Assembly: GCA_946122785.1 (NCBI GenBank)
Contig: CAMGYJ010000011.1
Location: 34,188,513 to 34,252,512, forward strand
Reading direction: 5' to 3'
DNA length: 64,000 nt
From: Linum tenue
Taxonomy: Eukaryota > Streptophyta > Magnoliopsida > Malpighiales > Linaceae
Shown here: positions 23,478 through 34,555 of the stretch, in pieces
How positions within the stretch are numbered: the stretch's first letter is position 1
Layout: each line of letters begins with the position of its first letter
The notes under the pieces: generated by a model
Database searches by the model: none
Seen by the model: the letters and a program-made list of their open reading frames with translations, nothing else
Told to the model about the DNA's origin: nothing
Position numbers and translations under genes: made by a program

Positions 23478-24947
23478 ATGAGATCAACCAACATATCAGA
23501 GCTGTCGTGGGCTCAAAAGCAGGAAAAACTATGGAATATCGTGGAGTATTGGAAGGGCTACGCGTTGCGTCGTGGGACGACAGACTTGAAGGACGGAGGT
23601 GACGACGTTACGGCGAGACAGCCACCGGCCGCAGGGGCTGGCCGGGCCGATGAAGATTCGACTGAGACGAGAGTCGCGGCGAATGACGACGTCGAGGAGA
23701 CTGAAGCGACAAGCAACGCGGAGGAGGAAGAGCAGCTGGTGGTGAAGGAGATCAAGACCGCAACCACCATACCCATCACGGTGACGGAACCGCTGCATCC
23801 CCAGGGATCTCCACTAGCCCCAGTGGTCCCGCCATCACCGTCATTGGCCTCTGCGCCATCCTGTGAAGCCGCAAACACCAAAGTGCCGCCACCATCTGCT
23901 GTTGATGTTGTTATTCCAACAACAACCACAGCTAGCGCAGTACGGGAAGTTGTACTGGAGTCAAGTCCGCCATCATCACCCACAGCCGATGCAGCACCAA
24001 AGATCACAATTCCCTCGGTCAGGACGGAAGAGACGAGCATTGAGAAGTCTGCATCAGATCTGAAATGGGAGGAGTTAAATCCCAGAACAACCCCAATCGT
24101 ATTGAAAATTCCAATCAAGGGTTGGAAATTCAAGAAGAAGAGACAAAGGCGGGAGCTGCTGAAGGAGGTAACGCTAGAGCAGAATTGCAGGGATCCTTCG
24201 CTCATGATTGCAGAGGCGATCAACAACCGCGAGATCCGCTCGATGTGGGCTGAGCTCAACACCAGCAACAATCGACGAAGAGAAGCAGCAGGGGAGCAAG
24301 CTCGCCGGGTCATCGTCAGCCGCGCGAATTGCGATAACGGCGCAGCGAGCAACTCTCTTCGAGGCGACGTCGAGCGAGAAGCTGGGGCCGAAGTCGACCG
24401 TCGCGAGAGCCTCCTCCTGATGAGTTTCTTGGCGCCGCAGGAGCAGACGGCGATGATGGATCGCAGGGGTGACTCGCTGACAGCTCTGGTCACGGCAACG
24501 AGGTCCAGGAGGGCGAAATCCGGGACTAGCACGGCGGGGATGATCATGCGGCTGCTGGCGGCATCGGATTTCGCGTCGCACGGCGGGGAGAGGCAACCTC
24601 GAAGGCCGGAAGCCGGTTCGACTCCTCACCGCTGGCTGAGATACTTGCCGCCGGGAATGATGTCGGAGATGGGGTCGATGGGCGAGGAGAGGAAAGAGGG
24701 TGGCAACGTTCGTCTCCTCACAAGCCCTAATTCGCTAGTCGATTGGGCCGCAAGCCTTGGTGGCTCGATTCCTGGGCTGAAGAAGGTGGAGATAGGGAGC
24801 CCAAACAAGCTAGGAAAGCAGGAGTCAGGGGAGAGCAGGTTAGGTTGCAACAAGGGTTTTGGTGGGCTTGTCCTGGGCAGACCGACCAGCAGAGCGGGCC
24901 AAGGTCTGAAGTGCGTGGCTACGGACCAAGCAAAGAAGGAGCAATGA
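23478..24947 (+). CDS. Unrecognised transposon ORF, unit 1 (489 codons)
   Basis: I do not recognise this protein. It opens with 'STNISELSWAQKQEKLWNI', continues with a Pro/Thr/Ser-rich, Ala-rich section, then a basic part ('KFKKKRQRRELLKEV') and an Arg/Glu-rich part. No gag, zinc-knuckle, protease or RT motif is visible and no membrane segment stands out. Relative to unit 2, one base is missing near 24878 (GGGCAGACC against GGGCCAGACC), which shifts the last residues. In the corrected frame the coding stretch would continue through ATG 24944, across a TGA at 25142, and on to the polypurine tract. Unit 2 keeps the same frame for 419 codons. It may be a transposon protein or a captured host segment. 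Confidence 0.5.
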   Translation: MRSTNISELSWAQKQEKLWNIVEYWKGYALRRGTTDLKDGGDDVTARQPPAAGAGRADEDSTETRVAANDDVEETEATSNAEEEEQLVVKEIKTATTIPITVTEPLHPQGSPLAPVVPPSPSLASAPSCEAANTKVPPPSAVDVVIPTTTTASAVREVVLESSPPSSPTADAAPKITIPSVRTEETSIEKSASDLKWEELNPRTTPIVLKIPIKGWKFKKKRQRRELLKEVTLEQNCRDPSLMIAEAINNREIRSMWAELNTSNNRRREAAGEQARRVIVSRANCDNGAASNSLRGDVEREAGAEVDRRESLLLMSFLAPQEQTAMMDRRGDSLTALVTATRSRRAKSGTSTAGMIMRLLAASDFASHGGERQPRRPEAGSTPHRWLRYLPPGMMSEMGSMGEERKEGGNVRLLTSPNSLVDWAASLGGSIPGLKKVEIGSPNKLGKQESGESRLGCNKGFGGLVLGRPTSRAGQGLKCVATDQAKKEQ

Positions 24948-25433
24948 GTTTCACTTCCAATCATGGGCCGCACCTTTGTAAAATAATGGGTCCACTTATG
25001 AGTTGTGTTTTTGGATCTATTATTGAGGAAGCGGAAGAAGGGCTTTTAAGATACCATAGCCCAAAAGCAATTGGAGAAACAATGTATGGGCTAGCCACAA
25101 GAAAAATGTATGAAGGCCTTGATGAGTTGGTGTTTAAGGATTGATTCTTGAAGAACGGACTGTTGGGTTCCTCGAGTGGCTGGTATGTGATGTCAATAAA
25201 AGCGGAGCGATTGAAGTTCGAAATTGTCAAGGAAGCAAGTAGCGGGCTCATAAAAGTGAAATTCGAAGAATTAGATCAAAACAAGCAGGCCAGTGGAAGA
25301 AGCCTTATATCGGAGCTGGAGCACGATTGGAAGAAAAGAAAGCGCAAGAAGGATGTGGATTACACGAGGGACGTGGAAGAGTGGGTCAAGTCGGTCAACC
25401 TTGAGGGCAAGGTTGGTCTGAAGGGGGAGGAGA
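24944..25433 (+). pseudogene. 3' part of the transposon ORF, unit 1
   Basis: This frame starts 'MSFTSNHGPHLCKIMGPL', has a TGA at 25142-25144 where unit 2 has GGA, and then continues with 'GWYVMSIKAERLKFEI' and a very basic 'KKRKRKKDVDYTRDVEEW'. It runs into LTR2. In unit 2 the matching frame is joined to the preceding ORF except for one TAA. No family recognised. Confidence 0.45.
25421..25433 (+). other. Polypurine tract before LTR2
   Basis: AAGGGGGAGGAGA directly abuts the TG of LTR2; the same tract is at 39392-39404 before LTR3. It would prime plus-strand DNA synthesis. Confidence 0.85.
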
Positions 25434-25784
25434 TGTTAGATACCGATTTCTGCAGGGTTTCTCTATTTATTAATATAATTATTATTAGGGTAATTATCAA
25501 TAAGGTTAGTAGTCATTTAATAGAATTAGGTTTATTATTAGGGTTTCCTAGAATTCCCTATAAATATGTACTTTACATATTCATTCGGTATCAATAAGAA
25601 GCATATTAAGAAAATCCCTAAACCCTATTCTCTCCCAAATCCTCTCAATTTCTCATCTGTCCCTAATCCGGCCGCTGACCATTCTTTCTCGTTCTTCCCC
25701 AAATTCTACTTCTTAATCCCAAATTCTCTTCTCAAATCCCTAAATCCCCAATTATCAAACCCGTTAGAAACTTTGTTTCTAACA
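25434..25784 (+). repeat. LTR2 (central, shared) of the tandem array
   Basis: 351 bp, TGTTAGATACCG to TTTCTAACA, followed by the PBS at 25787-25798. It acts as the 3' LTR of unit 1 and the 5' LTR of unit 2. No duplication flanks it, which argues against an independent insertion. Confidence 0.9.
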
Positions 25785-25863
25785 TCTGGTATCAGAGCCC
25801 GGTTCCGAAAGGCGAGTGCTTCATAACTCTCTTAGGGACAGCTTCCTACCAGGTGGATTACCA

Positions 25864-27559
25864 ATGAGTTCAACCGACATATCAGAGCTGTCGTGTGCTC
25901 AAAAACAGGAAAAACTATGGAATATCATGGAGTATTGGAAGGGTTACGCGTTGCGTCGCGGGACGACAGACTTGAAGGACGAAGGTGACGACGTTACGGT
26001 GTGACAGCCACCGGCCGCAGGGGCTGGCCGGGCCGATGAAGATTCGACTGAGACGAGAGTCGCGGTGAATGACGACGTCGAGGAGACTGAAGCGACAAGC
26101 AACGCGGAGGAGGAAAAGAAGCTGGTGGTGAAGGAGATCAAGACCGCAACCACCATACCCATCACGGTGACGGAACCACAGCATCCCCAGGGATCTCCAC
26201 CAGCCCCAGTGGTCCCGCTATCACCGTCGTTGGCCTCTGCGCCATCCTGTGAAGCCGCAACCACCAAAGTGCCGCCACCATCTGCTGTTGCTGTTGTTAT
26301 TCCAACAACAACCACAGCTAGCGCAGTACGGGAAGTTGCACTGGAGTCAAGTCCGCCATCATCACCCACAGCCGATGCAGCACCAAAGATCACAATTCCC
26401 TCGCTCGGGACGGAAGAGACGAGCATTGAGAAGTCTGCATCAGATCTGAAATGGGAGGAGTTAAATCCCAGAACAACCCCAATCCTATTGAAAATTCCAA
26501 TCAATTGTTGGAAATTCAAGAAGAAGAGACAAAGTTGGGAGCTGCTGAAGGAGGTAACGCTAGAGCAGAATTGCAGGGATCCTTCGCTCATGATTGCAGA
26601 GGCGATCAGCAACCGCGAGATCCGCTCGATGTGGGCTGAGCTTAACACCAGAAACAATCGACGAAGAGAAGCAGCAGGGGAGCAAGCTCGCCGGGTCTTC
26701 GTCAGCCGCGCGAATTGCGCTAACAGCGCAGCGAGCAACTCTCTTCGAGGCGACGTCGAGCGAGAAGCTGGGGCCGAAGTCGACCGTCGCGAGAGCCTCC
26801 TCCGGATGAGTTTCTTGGCGCCGCAGGAGCAGACGGCAATGATGGATCGCCGGGGTGACTCGCCGACAGCTCTGGTCACGGCAACGAGGTCCCGAAGGGT
26901 GAAATCCGGGACCAGCGCGGCGGGGATGATCAAGCGGCTGATGGCGGCATCGGATTTCGCGTCGCACGGCGGGGAGAGGCAACCTCGAAGGCCGGAAGCC
27001 GGTTCGACTCCTCACCGCTGGCTGAGTTACTTGCCGCCGGGAATGATGTCGGAGATGGGGTCGATGGGCGAGGAGAGGAAAGAGGGTGGCAACGTTCGTC
27101 TCCTCACAAGCCCTAATTCGCTAGTCGATTGGGCCGCAAGCCTTGGTGGCTCGATTCATGGGCTGAAGAAGGTGGAGATAGGGAGCCCAAACAAGCTAGG
27201 AAAGCAGGAGTCAGGGGAAAGCAGGTCAGGTTGCAACAAGGGTTTTGGCGGGCTTGTCCTGGGCCAGACCGACCAGCAGAGCGGGCCAAGGTCTGAAGTG
27301 CGTGGCTACGGGCCAAGCAAATAAGGAGCAATGAGTTTCACTTCCAATCATGGGCCGCACCTTTGGAAAATAATGGGGCCACTTATGAGTTGTGTTTTTG
27401 GATCTATTATTGAGGAAGCGGAAGATGGGCTTTTAAGATACCATAGTCCAAAAGCAATTGGAGAAACAATGTATGGGCTAGCCCCAAGAAAAATGTATAA
27501 AGGCCTTGATGAGTTGATGTTTAAAGATGGATTCTTGAAGAACGGACTGTTGGGTTCCT
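25864..27559 (+). pseudogene. Unrecognised transposon ORF, unit 2, split by copy B
   Basis: Same protein as in unit 1: start 'MSSTDISELSCAQKQEKLW', a TGA at 26002-26004 where unit 1 has AGA, then 419 open codons from 26065 to a TAA at 27322-27324 where unit 1 has GAA. The frame resumes with 'MSFTSNHGPHLWKIMGPL' and is cut at 27559 by the Athila-type insertion, continuing at 39144. Apart from those two stops, one frame of about 650 codons fills the internal region from PBS to polypurine tract. Function unknown. Confidence 0.55.
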
Positions 27560-28904
27560 TGATAGACCGATAATTACACATGTTTTCACCCATATTCTGA
27601 AGCCGTTGGTGATGTGGAATCTCGTGTTTTAAGCCGATTTCACGCTAGGTTGTTTGTTTATGTCATATTTCAGGACCCGACGTTGGAATCGAGGCGGAGA
27701 AACGAGTTCTGGGTCGAAAGGAGTGAAGTTAGGACGAAGGAGGCTGATGGATCAAAATACCCGGCCAAAGGCAGGAATACCCGACCGGGTATTTTCTTGC
27801 CATGGTCGGGTAATTTTCACTTCGGGCGTCCGTGAGAAACAGAAGGGGGCCCGGGCAAATGGCTTAAATCCCCGGTCGGGGATTATGAAGTCAGACCGGG
27901 GATTTTCCCCTTGAACGAAACGGTGCGTTTTGATTATACCCGGTCGAAATCCAAAATACCCGACCGGGTATTTCGACCGGGTATCGCGACCAGGAAGCTG
28001 ATAAAAGGAAGAACAAGGCCAACATTGAAGGGTTCCGAGTTTTTGAGAGAGAAAGCGACGAACCAGAGTTCCCAAGTGCCATAGCTTGATCTTCATCACC
28101 ATTGGAGCCCGGCTTGAGCTTGGAGAAGTGCCGATTAAACGTCCAGGAGCAGAAATCCGTCTTCACAGTATGATTTCCGCGTCTGAATCTGCTTTTGCTT
28201 CTTTCTCTATGGAATAGTTCCCCCATTCATCTGGGTATGGGGAACCCTAGATTTGTATGCTAGGTCTGATTGTATGAACCCAAGTACAGAGTTTGTGAAT
28301 TGATTATATTCGATTGAGGTTTGAATGATTGAATGACTTGAATCCTGATCAAATTCCTGTTGTTTCTGCTTTGACCTAGAATGAGAATATCTGCCTAGGT
28401 TGATAGAGTATCCTTAATCGAAGGTGGCGAATTGGTGACTTTAGTCGAGGAGCCAATTCGCTATTCTATACCGAATTCAATTCGGTAGTGGAGGTTTGGT
28501 TCGCTAGGGCCTCAATCTGTTTACTCCGGTGGAGGTTAGTCGCCCGCTAGAGACTCAGATTGAGAGGGTCTGAAGACCTTTAGTCGAGACTTCGGACTAA
28601 TCAAGAACCTTCCGCAGTATAACTTTCATGAAAACTGAACTTGGTAAATTACAATCCGGCTTAACTGCAGTCTAGGGGGAACCATATCCGGGTGACCTCT
28701 CTTGACTTGACAACAACCATTTACTTGTTTTGTGTTTTTGTTTGATTGAATCTGCACTAAAAATTCACTGCTAGATAACGAGAATTCACCGAGTAGTCAT
28801 CACATCTAGGACCCGAGTTGACAATAAAACCCAAACCCGCTATACTACGCTTTAGGAAGTGGTTACACTTGGCCATTTTCTAGAGTGACAGTAGGAGTGA
28901 GTCA
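27560..28904 (+). repeat. 5' LTR of copy B
   Basis: 1345 bp, TGATAGACCG to GTGAGTCA. It contains a long hairpin at about 27745-27830 (AAAATACCCGGCC paired with GGTCGGGTAATTTT around the central TACCCGACCGGGTA) and another at about 27866-27906 (AAATCCCCGGTC with GACCGGGGATTT). Confidence 0.92.
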
Positions 28905-28910
28905 AGTTTT

Positions 28911-28928
28911 TGGCGCCGTTGCCGGGGA
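28911..28928 (+). other. Primer binding site of copy B (tRNA-Asp)
   Basis: TGGCGCCGTTGCCGGGGA, a full 18-base match to the complement of the plant tRNA-Asp 3' end, six bases after the LTR. Confidence 0.9.
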
Positions 28929-29052
28929 CGGCTAGGTTGTTGAAGAAAAGTGTTTTCTGTTACTTTAGCATTTTCATTTTCGCATTGAGTGTTCGTTCTT
29001 TCCCACTTGTGCCTTCACGGGTTTGCATTGCTTGATTGTGTGCAGATAGTGC

Positions 29053-31896
29053 ATGACCCGTAGCCAGTCGGGAGGTTTACTGCCGTTGGATCCAGAGATT
29101 GAACGCACTTGCAACCAACTTCGGAGACAACAACGAGCTAGACTGGCTCCGGTGGAGCGCAGAGACGGCCAATTGAGCAGCGAATCCGAGGACGAGTACG
29201 AGATGGAAGGCGATCAAAACCCACCTCCGGTGAACCAGATCCTGGGGAACGACCCTAATCCCTAGGGAGCTAGCGCCCATCATCATCCACCACCACCGGG
29301 TCCCACCTTGGAGTACTACTATACTCCACGGATTGCTGACATCCGCCCGGTCATCCTCTATCCGCCCATTCCTGCAAACAACTTCGAGATCAAGCCATGC
29401 TGGATTCAACTCATTACATCCTCTATCCAGTTCCATGGCTTGAAGGATGAGGAAGCCCGGGTACATCTTTCCCGTTTTCTGCAGCTGACGAACGGGTTTA
29501 AGCTGAACGGTGTCCCGGATGACGCAATCCGCCTTCACCTCTTCCCCCATTCTCTGGCGGGGAATGCTAAGAGGTGGTTGGAGACCCAGCCCCCATTGTC
29601 CATCACTTCTTGGGACGATCTGGCTGACAAGTTCGTGCACAGGTACTATCCGGCATCGAAGACCACAGAGATTCAGCGGGAGATCACTCACTTCCGCCAA
29701 GAGCCAGATGAGTCACTTCGTGATGCATGGGAGCGGTACATGGGATACTTCTGGCAGTGTCCCCATCATGGCTTCAGCGATGCATTCACAGTGGGGAACT
29801 TCTACAGCGCCCTCACTCCAGACAGCCAGAGGGTGATTGAGTCTCTATGCCCAGGAGGGGATATCCTTACTAAGACTCCACCCGAGCTGAACTAGATGAT
29901 CAGTACCTTGGCTGCCCGAGACCATTCCTGGGGGCAGAACAACAGAGGCAGGAATTCCCGAGACCGGGGTGTGCATGCTATGGAGGCCAGGTCCGGGTTA
30001 GAGCAGCAGGTGGCTGAGTTGGTGCAGACGTTGAAGCAGCCCAATAGTCTCCTTCCGGGCCGAGGTGTAGCTACGCCTCCAGTAGCTCAGTGTCAGTGGT
30101 GTGAGAGCCCGAATCACCTGGTGGAGGATTGTCAGTCTATGAGGGAGTCCTCTACTCCCCAAGAGCAGGTGGACTTCATCGCCAATGCTCGGCGCCTGGA
30201 CCCATACAGCAGTACCTACAATGAGGGATGGCGTTAGCATCCCAACTTTGCCTGGAGCAGCAACACCAACAAACCACCTGGTTTCCCAGCACCAGCAGGT
30301 TGTTTTCAGCAGAGGCAGCCCTTCTAGGCTAGGCAGGGGCCACCACCACAGCAGCAGCCTTACCAGCCTAGGCAAGGGCAGCCATTCCAGCAGCCCCACC
30401 GCCAGTTTGCTCAGCCTCCAGCAACCGCAGCTCCAGATAATCAGATGGCTGATCTGAAGAATATTTTGGCGACATTCATGACCACCAGCCAGGCGAATTT
30501 CACGAGGGTGGACCAGAGCATAGCCTCTTTGGAGGGAGGACAGAGGAACCACGGTGCTATTCTGCAAGATTTACAGCACCAAGTCGGTGTCCTAGCGCGC
30601 CAGCTTACTGCTCGGGCCCCGGGGACTCTACCTGCCACCACCATCCCCAATCCACGGGACCCGCACGAGCAGCTGGATGCCATCTTCACCAGGAGCGGCA
30701 GGCCTACATCGGCTGATCCTGCCCCGACCAGGCAGGAGGAACCACTACCTGCTTCAGCACTTCCAGCCGGCGATGCAGAAGTGCGGGTGGAGAAGGAGGC
30801 CCCTGCTCCCAAGCCACAACCAGTGGTTAAGGAGCACGTACCTCAGCTTCCCTTCCCCACTCGCCTACACAAAGACAAGCTGGAGACTGAGTTTGCCAAG
30901 TTTATGACAATGTTGAAGCAGCTCAACATCAGCGTACCATTTGTGGAGGCACTGTTGAAGATGCCCAAGTACGCAAAGTTCATGAAAGATCTCCTCACTA
31001 ACAAGAAGAAACTTGGGGATCTCTCGACAGTGCTGCTGAGCGAGGAATGTTCTGCCATCCTGCAGAACAAGCTGCCCGAAAAGCGCAAGGATCCAGGGAG
31101 TTTTACTATCCCTCTTACTATTGGCAGCATGCATGTAGGAAAGTCCTTGGCGGACCTAGGCACTAGCATTAATGTCATGCCATATAAATTGTTCAAAAAG
31201 CTAGACCTAGGTGAACTTAGTCCTACTAGGATGAGCATTCAACTAGCTGATCGTTCCGTTGTGCATCCTAGGGGTATCATAGAAGATCTGCTTGTTAAGG
31301 TGGGTGCATTCACGTATCCCGTTGACTTTGTTATTCTTGATATACATGAGGATGTGGATGTGCCTTTGATCCTAGGTAGACCATTTCTTGCCACCGCCAA
31401 GGCACTGATTGATTTGCATGATGGTAAACTGATCTTGCGTGTTGGAAATGAATAGGCTACTTTTTCTGTGACTGAGTTTGATCACTGTGCTATGATTGCT
31501 GTCACACCTGTGCATGCTATTTCTGACCAAATACACGAGCGTGTCGTGTATCCTTCTGCACCTCTCATTTTGCAGGATCCCCCTCTCACTCCTTCGCCGT
31601 CACTCACCCCAGCCTCGCCGCCGAATAAAAAGCTCAAGGAGGAGTGGCGGCCGAAACAGCAGGTTGCTAAGCCTGCACGGAAGAAGGGTGGAGACCACTA
31701 CGAGCTGGTCCCACCTCCTGCATCACGATCACCCTGGCCATCCGCGTACTTACTTGCCTGTATTCTGCCGGATGGCCAGGTCGAGCTCACCAATGCTGGT
31801 GGTTGTACCCGTCGGGTGCACGGTCACCACCTGAAGCTGTACCTCAAGAGTGACGTGGATCCGCTCTTGGAGGCACCTGTTCTCGCGGACCCTTAG
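29053..31896 (+). pseudogene. gag-protease-pol-tail reading frame of copy B
   Basis: Leader 'MTRSQSGGLLPLDPEIE' ends at a TAG (29263-29265) shared with copy A. The gag domain (about 29308-29890) has 'NGVPDDAIRLHLFPHSLAG' and 'WDDLADKFVHRYYP'. The zinc knuckle is CQWCESPNHLVEDC (CX2CX4HX4C). From 30445 a 336-codon stretch holds the retropepsin-like core: 'ADLGTSINVMPYKLFKK', then 'PVDFVILDIHEDVDVPLIL' and 'GRPFLATAKALIDLHD'. After a Pro-rich linker the frame goes straight to 'PDGQVELTNAGG...HHLKLYLKS' and stops at 31894. That tail normally follows integrase, so about 2.5-3 kb of pol is missing. Private stops: TAG at 29893, 30235, 30325 and 31453, the first three at Gln codons of copy A. Gag and protease would act in particle assembly if the stops were absent. 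Confidence 0.85.
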
Positions 31897-32114
31897 TTCC
31901 GCCATGGGCGTCCAGCTAAAAGACGGTAAAGAAGCGCTTGTGGGGAGGCAACCCCACCACGGTTTGCATTTCTTTTTCCCTTTTTTCTGAGCTTTTGTGT
32001 CGTGTCGAGTCAGTTGCATGTCTGTAGTGAAGTTCGGTCGTCTGTGATGCCTCGATTTGGTGTTTTCGTGCAGGAGAGGTCGAAATTTTGAAGAATGAGA
32101 ATTTTGGGCGGAAG

Positions 32115-32452
32115 GGTAAAATACCCGGTCATGAGCCAAAATACCCGACCGGGTATTTTTGGCTCGTGCCCGGTCCCCCTTCTGCCTTTCGGGGCGCCAA
32201 AAGGTCAAATCCCCGACCTCAGGTCAAAAATACCCGACCGGGTATTTTTGGCTCGAGACCGGGGATTTCCTGGCCTTAATACGCTGCGTTCAGGGAACCC
32301 CCGATCTCTCGCCAAAAATACCCGGCCGGGGATTTTTGGCGCGAGACCGGGGATCCTCGCTTCAATAAAACGCAGCGTTCGACAAACCCCCGGTCGTGGA
32401 CTCGAAAATACCCGACCGGGTATTTTTGCTATAAATAGCAAACCCCCGGACA
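32115..32452. repeat. Hairpin array upstream of ORF3, copy B (four modules)
   Basis: Modules start near 32118, 32213, 32298 and 32384, spaced 85-95 bp apart. Each has a TACCCGACCGGGTA-type centre and pairing outer arms. In the third module CGCCAAAAAT pairs with ATTTTTGGCG. Between modules the words ACGCTGCGTT and AACGCAGCGTT recur. Same place as the array in copy A. Confidence 0.85.
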
Positions 32453-33097
32453 GTTTCTCTCTCTACCCTCATTTTTCCAAAATTTCCTCTCTCTCTTCCT
32501 CTCAAATCCTCTCCCCTCTCTCTTCTTGAGCGACGCCGGCCGCCGCCGTCCCCCGCCGCCGGCCGCCGCCGCCGGCCGCCATCCCCCGCCGCCATCCCCC
32601 GCCGCCGCCGCCGGCCGCCTCCGCCGTCGCCGCCGGCGACTTTCCGGCGGTCTTCCGGCCATTTTCCGGCCACTTCCGGCGACGCTCCTCAGCCGATTTT
32701 TGGCCCCCTCTCGCGTCCCTCACCCCTTTCTCGTGTCCGCACTACAGTTCCACTTGTGTTTCCAGGTGTGTTTCTTATTACCTACTCTTTTTATGGAGAA
32801 TCGAACTGTAGACTGTAGGACCGAGAACTGTGTTTGCATGCCTGATCTAGAGCAGGGTGAGGGATGCCTTCAGCTTGCATGGTTTTATCTTTGGTGTATG
32901 TACTGCCCTTGTCATGAATGTGATTGGTTCTGTGATTCTTGCTTTGATTCCGGTTGAGTCGCCTGTGATTCAACCGGCTGTGCGTCTCATTGTTAGCCTA
33001 GGTGGCCTTAAGTGTGTGGGGGAAGTGATGAACCCATGCTATTGGTCCTGACCAGTTTTTCTTGGCTCCACCTTTGGTGTATTGATTTTGCAGGAAC

Positions 33098-34555
33098 ATG
33101 TCTCAGGACCATCTGTTTGTGCAGGGTCTGCGCCTGCACGCGGACTACGCGGATCAGTTCCGCAAGGTGATCCGGGGGCGATTGGAGCGCCACTACCACC
33201 TCGAGTGGGCGGTGTTCGAGCAGCTCCACTGCCTGCAGGAGCTCAGCGCCGCCATCAGTCACCGCGATTGGCGGACGTTTCTGACCATCGACGAGCCCAC
33301 CTACACGGAGCTGGTGTGGGAGTTCTACACCACATTCCACTATGACCGCAAGAAGGCCCGGGACGAATATGCGGTGACGTTCAGGATGGGTGGCTATCCC
33401 AGGGAGCTGACCATCGACGGGTTGGCCTACGCTCTGGGGATCGAGTACCACCCGTTCGATGCCCATGAGATCGAGATCGCCAACCCGACCGACTGGTACC
33501 AGGATGGGTTCTACCGCCGGATCGCCAGGCGCGCTCATGGATACGACTACTTCGATGCTGGCCAGACCTACGTCAGCACCCTCAAGCCGCAGTGGCACAT
33601 CCTGAACCTGCTGATCACCCGCTCTATCGTCCCCAACGCCACCGGCTCGCATAAGATTCCGAAGCGGGTGTTGTACGCCATGTACTCGATGGGGTACCCG
33701 GAGCACATGCTCCACTTGGGGTCTTTCGTGGCCACCACCTTCTCCCGGTGCCACGGGAATCCCACTCATCTGTTCTGTGGTCCCCTGATCACCCGGTTGG
33801 CGCGGCACTTCGACATCAGCTTCCAGGGGCTTCATGATGCGTCTGCCCGGGGCGGCTCCGCACCCCTCAGCCGGGACGTGCTCCACAGCGCACGCCTCCT
33901 GGCCACTGATGACATCCGCACATGGGTGGACGGGCTTTCTATGCCCCCCGAGGAGGTGATTGATCTCGATGAGGATGAGGAGGATGCTGACTACTCGGGC
34001 GAGGAGGTAGATGAGGATGCTGATGATGATGATGACGGCGCTATGGATGCCGATGAGCCGGAGCCCTCGCTCTCCCCACCTGGGGACCTTCGGCCTCGAC
34101 GGAGACCGGTGCGAGGCGAGTCCTCCTCTGGTCCTTCTGGTCCGTCGATGGCTTCTGGCCCGTCGATGGACTTCTTCACGGAGCAGTTCCAGCAGGTGGG
34201 GCTCCAGTTCCAGCAGCTCGGTCTCCAGAACCAGCAGCTCATGGACCATCAGGTCCAGTTCTATCAGCAGTATTCGGCCCACCAGGCCGAGTACCGGTCC
34301 AGGCTGACGGGTGTTGACGAGCGCCTTGGCCGATTGGAGACCCACATGGGAGTCACTACTGCTCTCATCGAGCGGGAGAGAGATCGAGGCCGTCGTCTGA
34401 TGGAGTATTCCGAGCATCTGCTCCAGGCTTGTCACCCTCCAGAGGAGCACCACTGGACCACCCGGTGGGATCATTCCCCGCCACGGCAGCCACCGGAGGA
34501 TGGCGACGACGACCTCATGAACCAGACCGACTTCTCCGGTCTTGGAGGGCCCTAG
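33098..34555 (+). CDS. Athila-type ORF3 (485 codons), copy B
   Basis: This is the intact form of the third ORF of the family. Residues 1-290 match the putative plant transposon protein / ATHILA ORF-1-type domain ('LTIDEPTYTELVWEFYTTF', 'GGYPRELTIDGLAYALGIEY', 'NLLITRSIVPNATGSHKIP'). A run of Asp/Glu at about 295-325 and a Gln-rich, coiled-coil-like stretch ('VGLQFQQLGLQNQQLMDHQ') follow. No signal peptide or membrane segment is obvious, so an envelope role is not supported here. The ATG follows TTTTGCAG, which resembles a splice acceptor, in both copies. The function of this domain is unknown to me. A long antisense frame over it is a shadow. Confidence 0.8.
   Translation: MSQDHLFVQGLRLHADYADQFRKVIRGRLERHYHLEWAVFEQLHCLQELSAAISHRDWRTFLTIDEPTYTELVWEFYTTFHYDRKKARDEYAVTFRMGGYPRELTIDGLAYALGIEYHPFDAHEIEIANPTDWYQDGFYRRIARRAHGYDYFDAGQTYVSTLKPQWHILNLLITRSIVPNATGSHKIPKRVLYAMYSMGYPEHMLHLGSFVATTFSRCHGNPTHLFCGPLITRLARHFDISFQGLHDASARGGSAPLSRDVLHSARLLATDDIRTWVDGLSMPPEEVIDLDEDEEDADYSGEEVDEDADDDDDGAMDADEPEPSLSPPGDLRPRRRPVRGESSSGPSGPSMASGPSMDFFTEQFQQVGLQFQQLGLQNQQLMDHQVQFYQQYSAHQAEYRSRLTGVDERLGRLETHMGVTTALIERERDRGRRLMEYSEHLLQACHPPEEHHWTTRWDHSPPRQPPEDGDDDLMNQTDFSGLGGP

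Noticed and set aside
25434..25784. Central LTR as an independent solo LTR
   Set aside because: It has a PBS after it and a polypurine tract before it and lacks flanking duplication, so it is the shared LTR of a tandem array.
23558..26933. 329-codon minus-strand frame present in both tandem units
   Set aside because: It is open in both units but lies opposite the plus-strand frame with matching codon phase, and no start context or domain supports it. Treated as a shadow, though its retention is noted.
33098..34555. ORF3 as a viral-type envelope gene
   Set aside because: No signal peptide, membrane anchor or glycosylation-rich ectodomain is visible; the sequence fits the plant transposon ORF-1-type domain.
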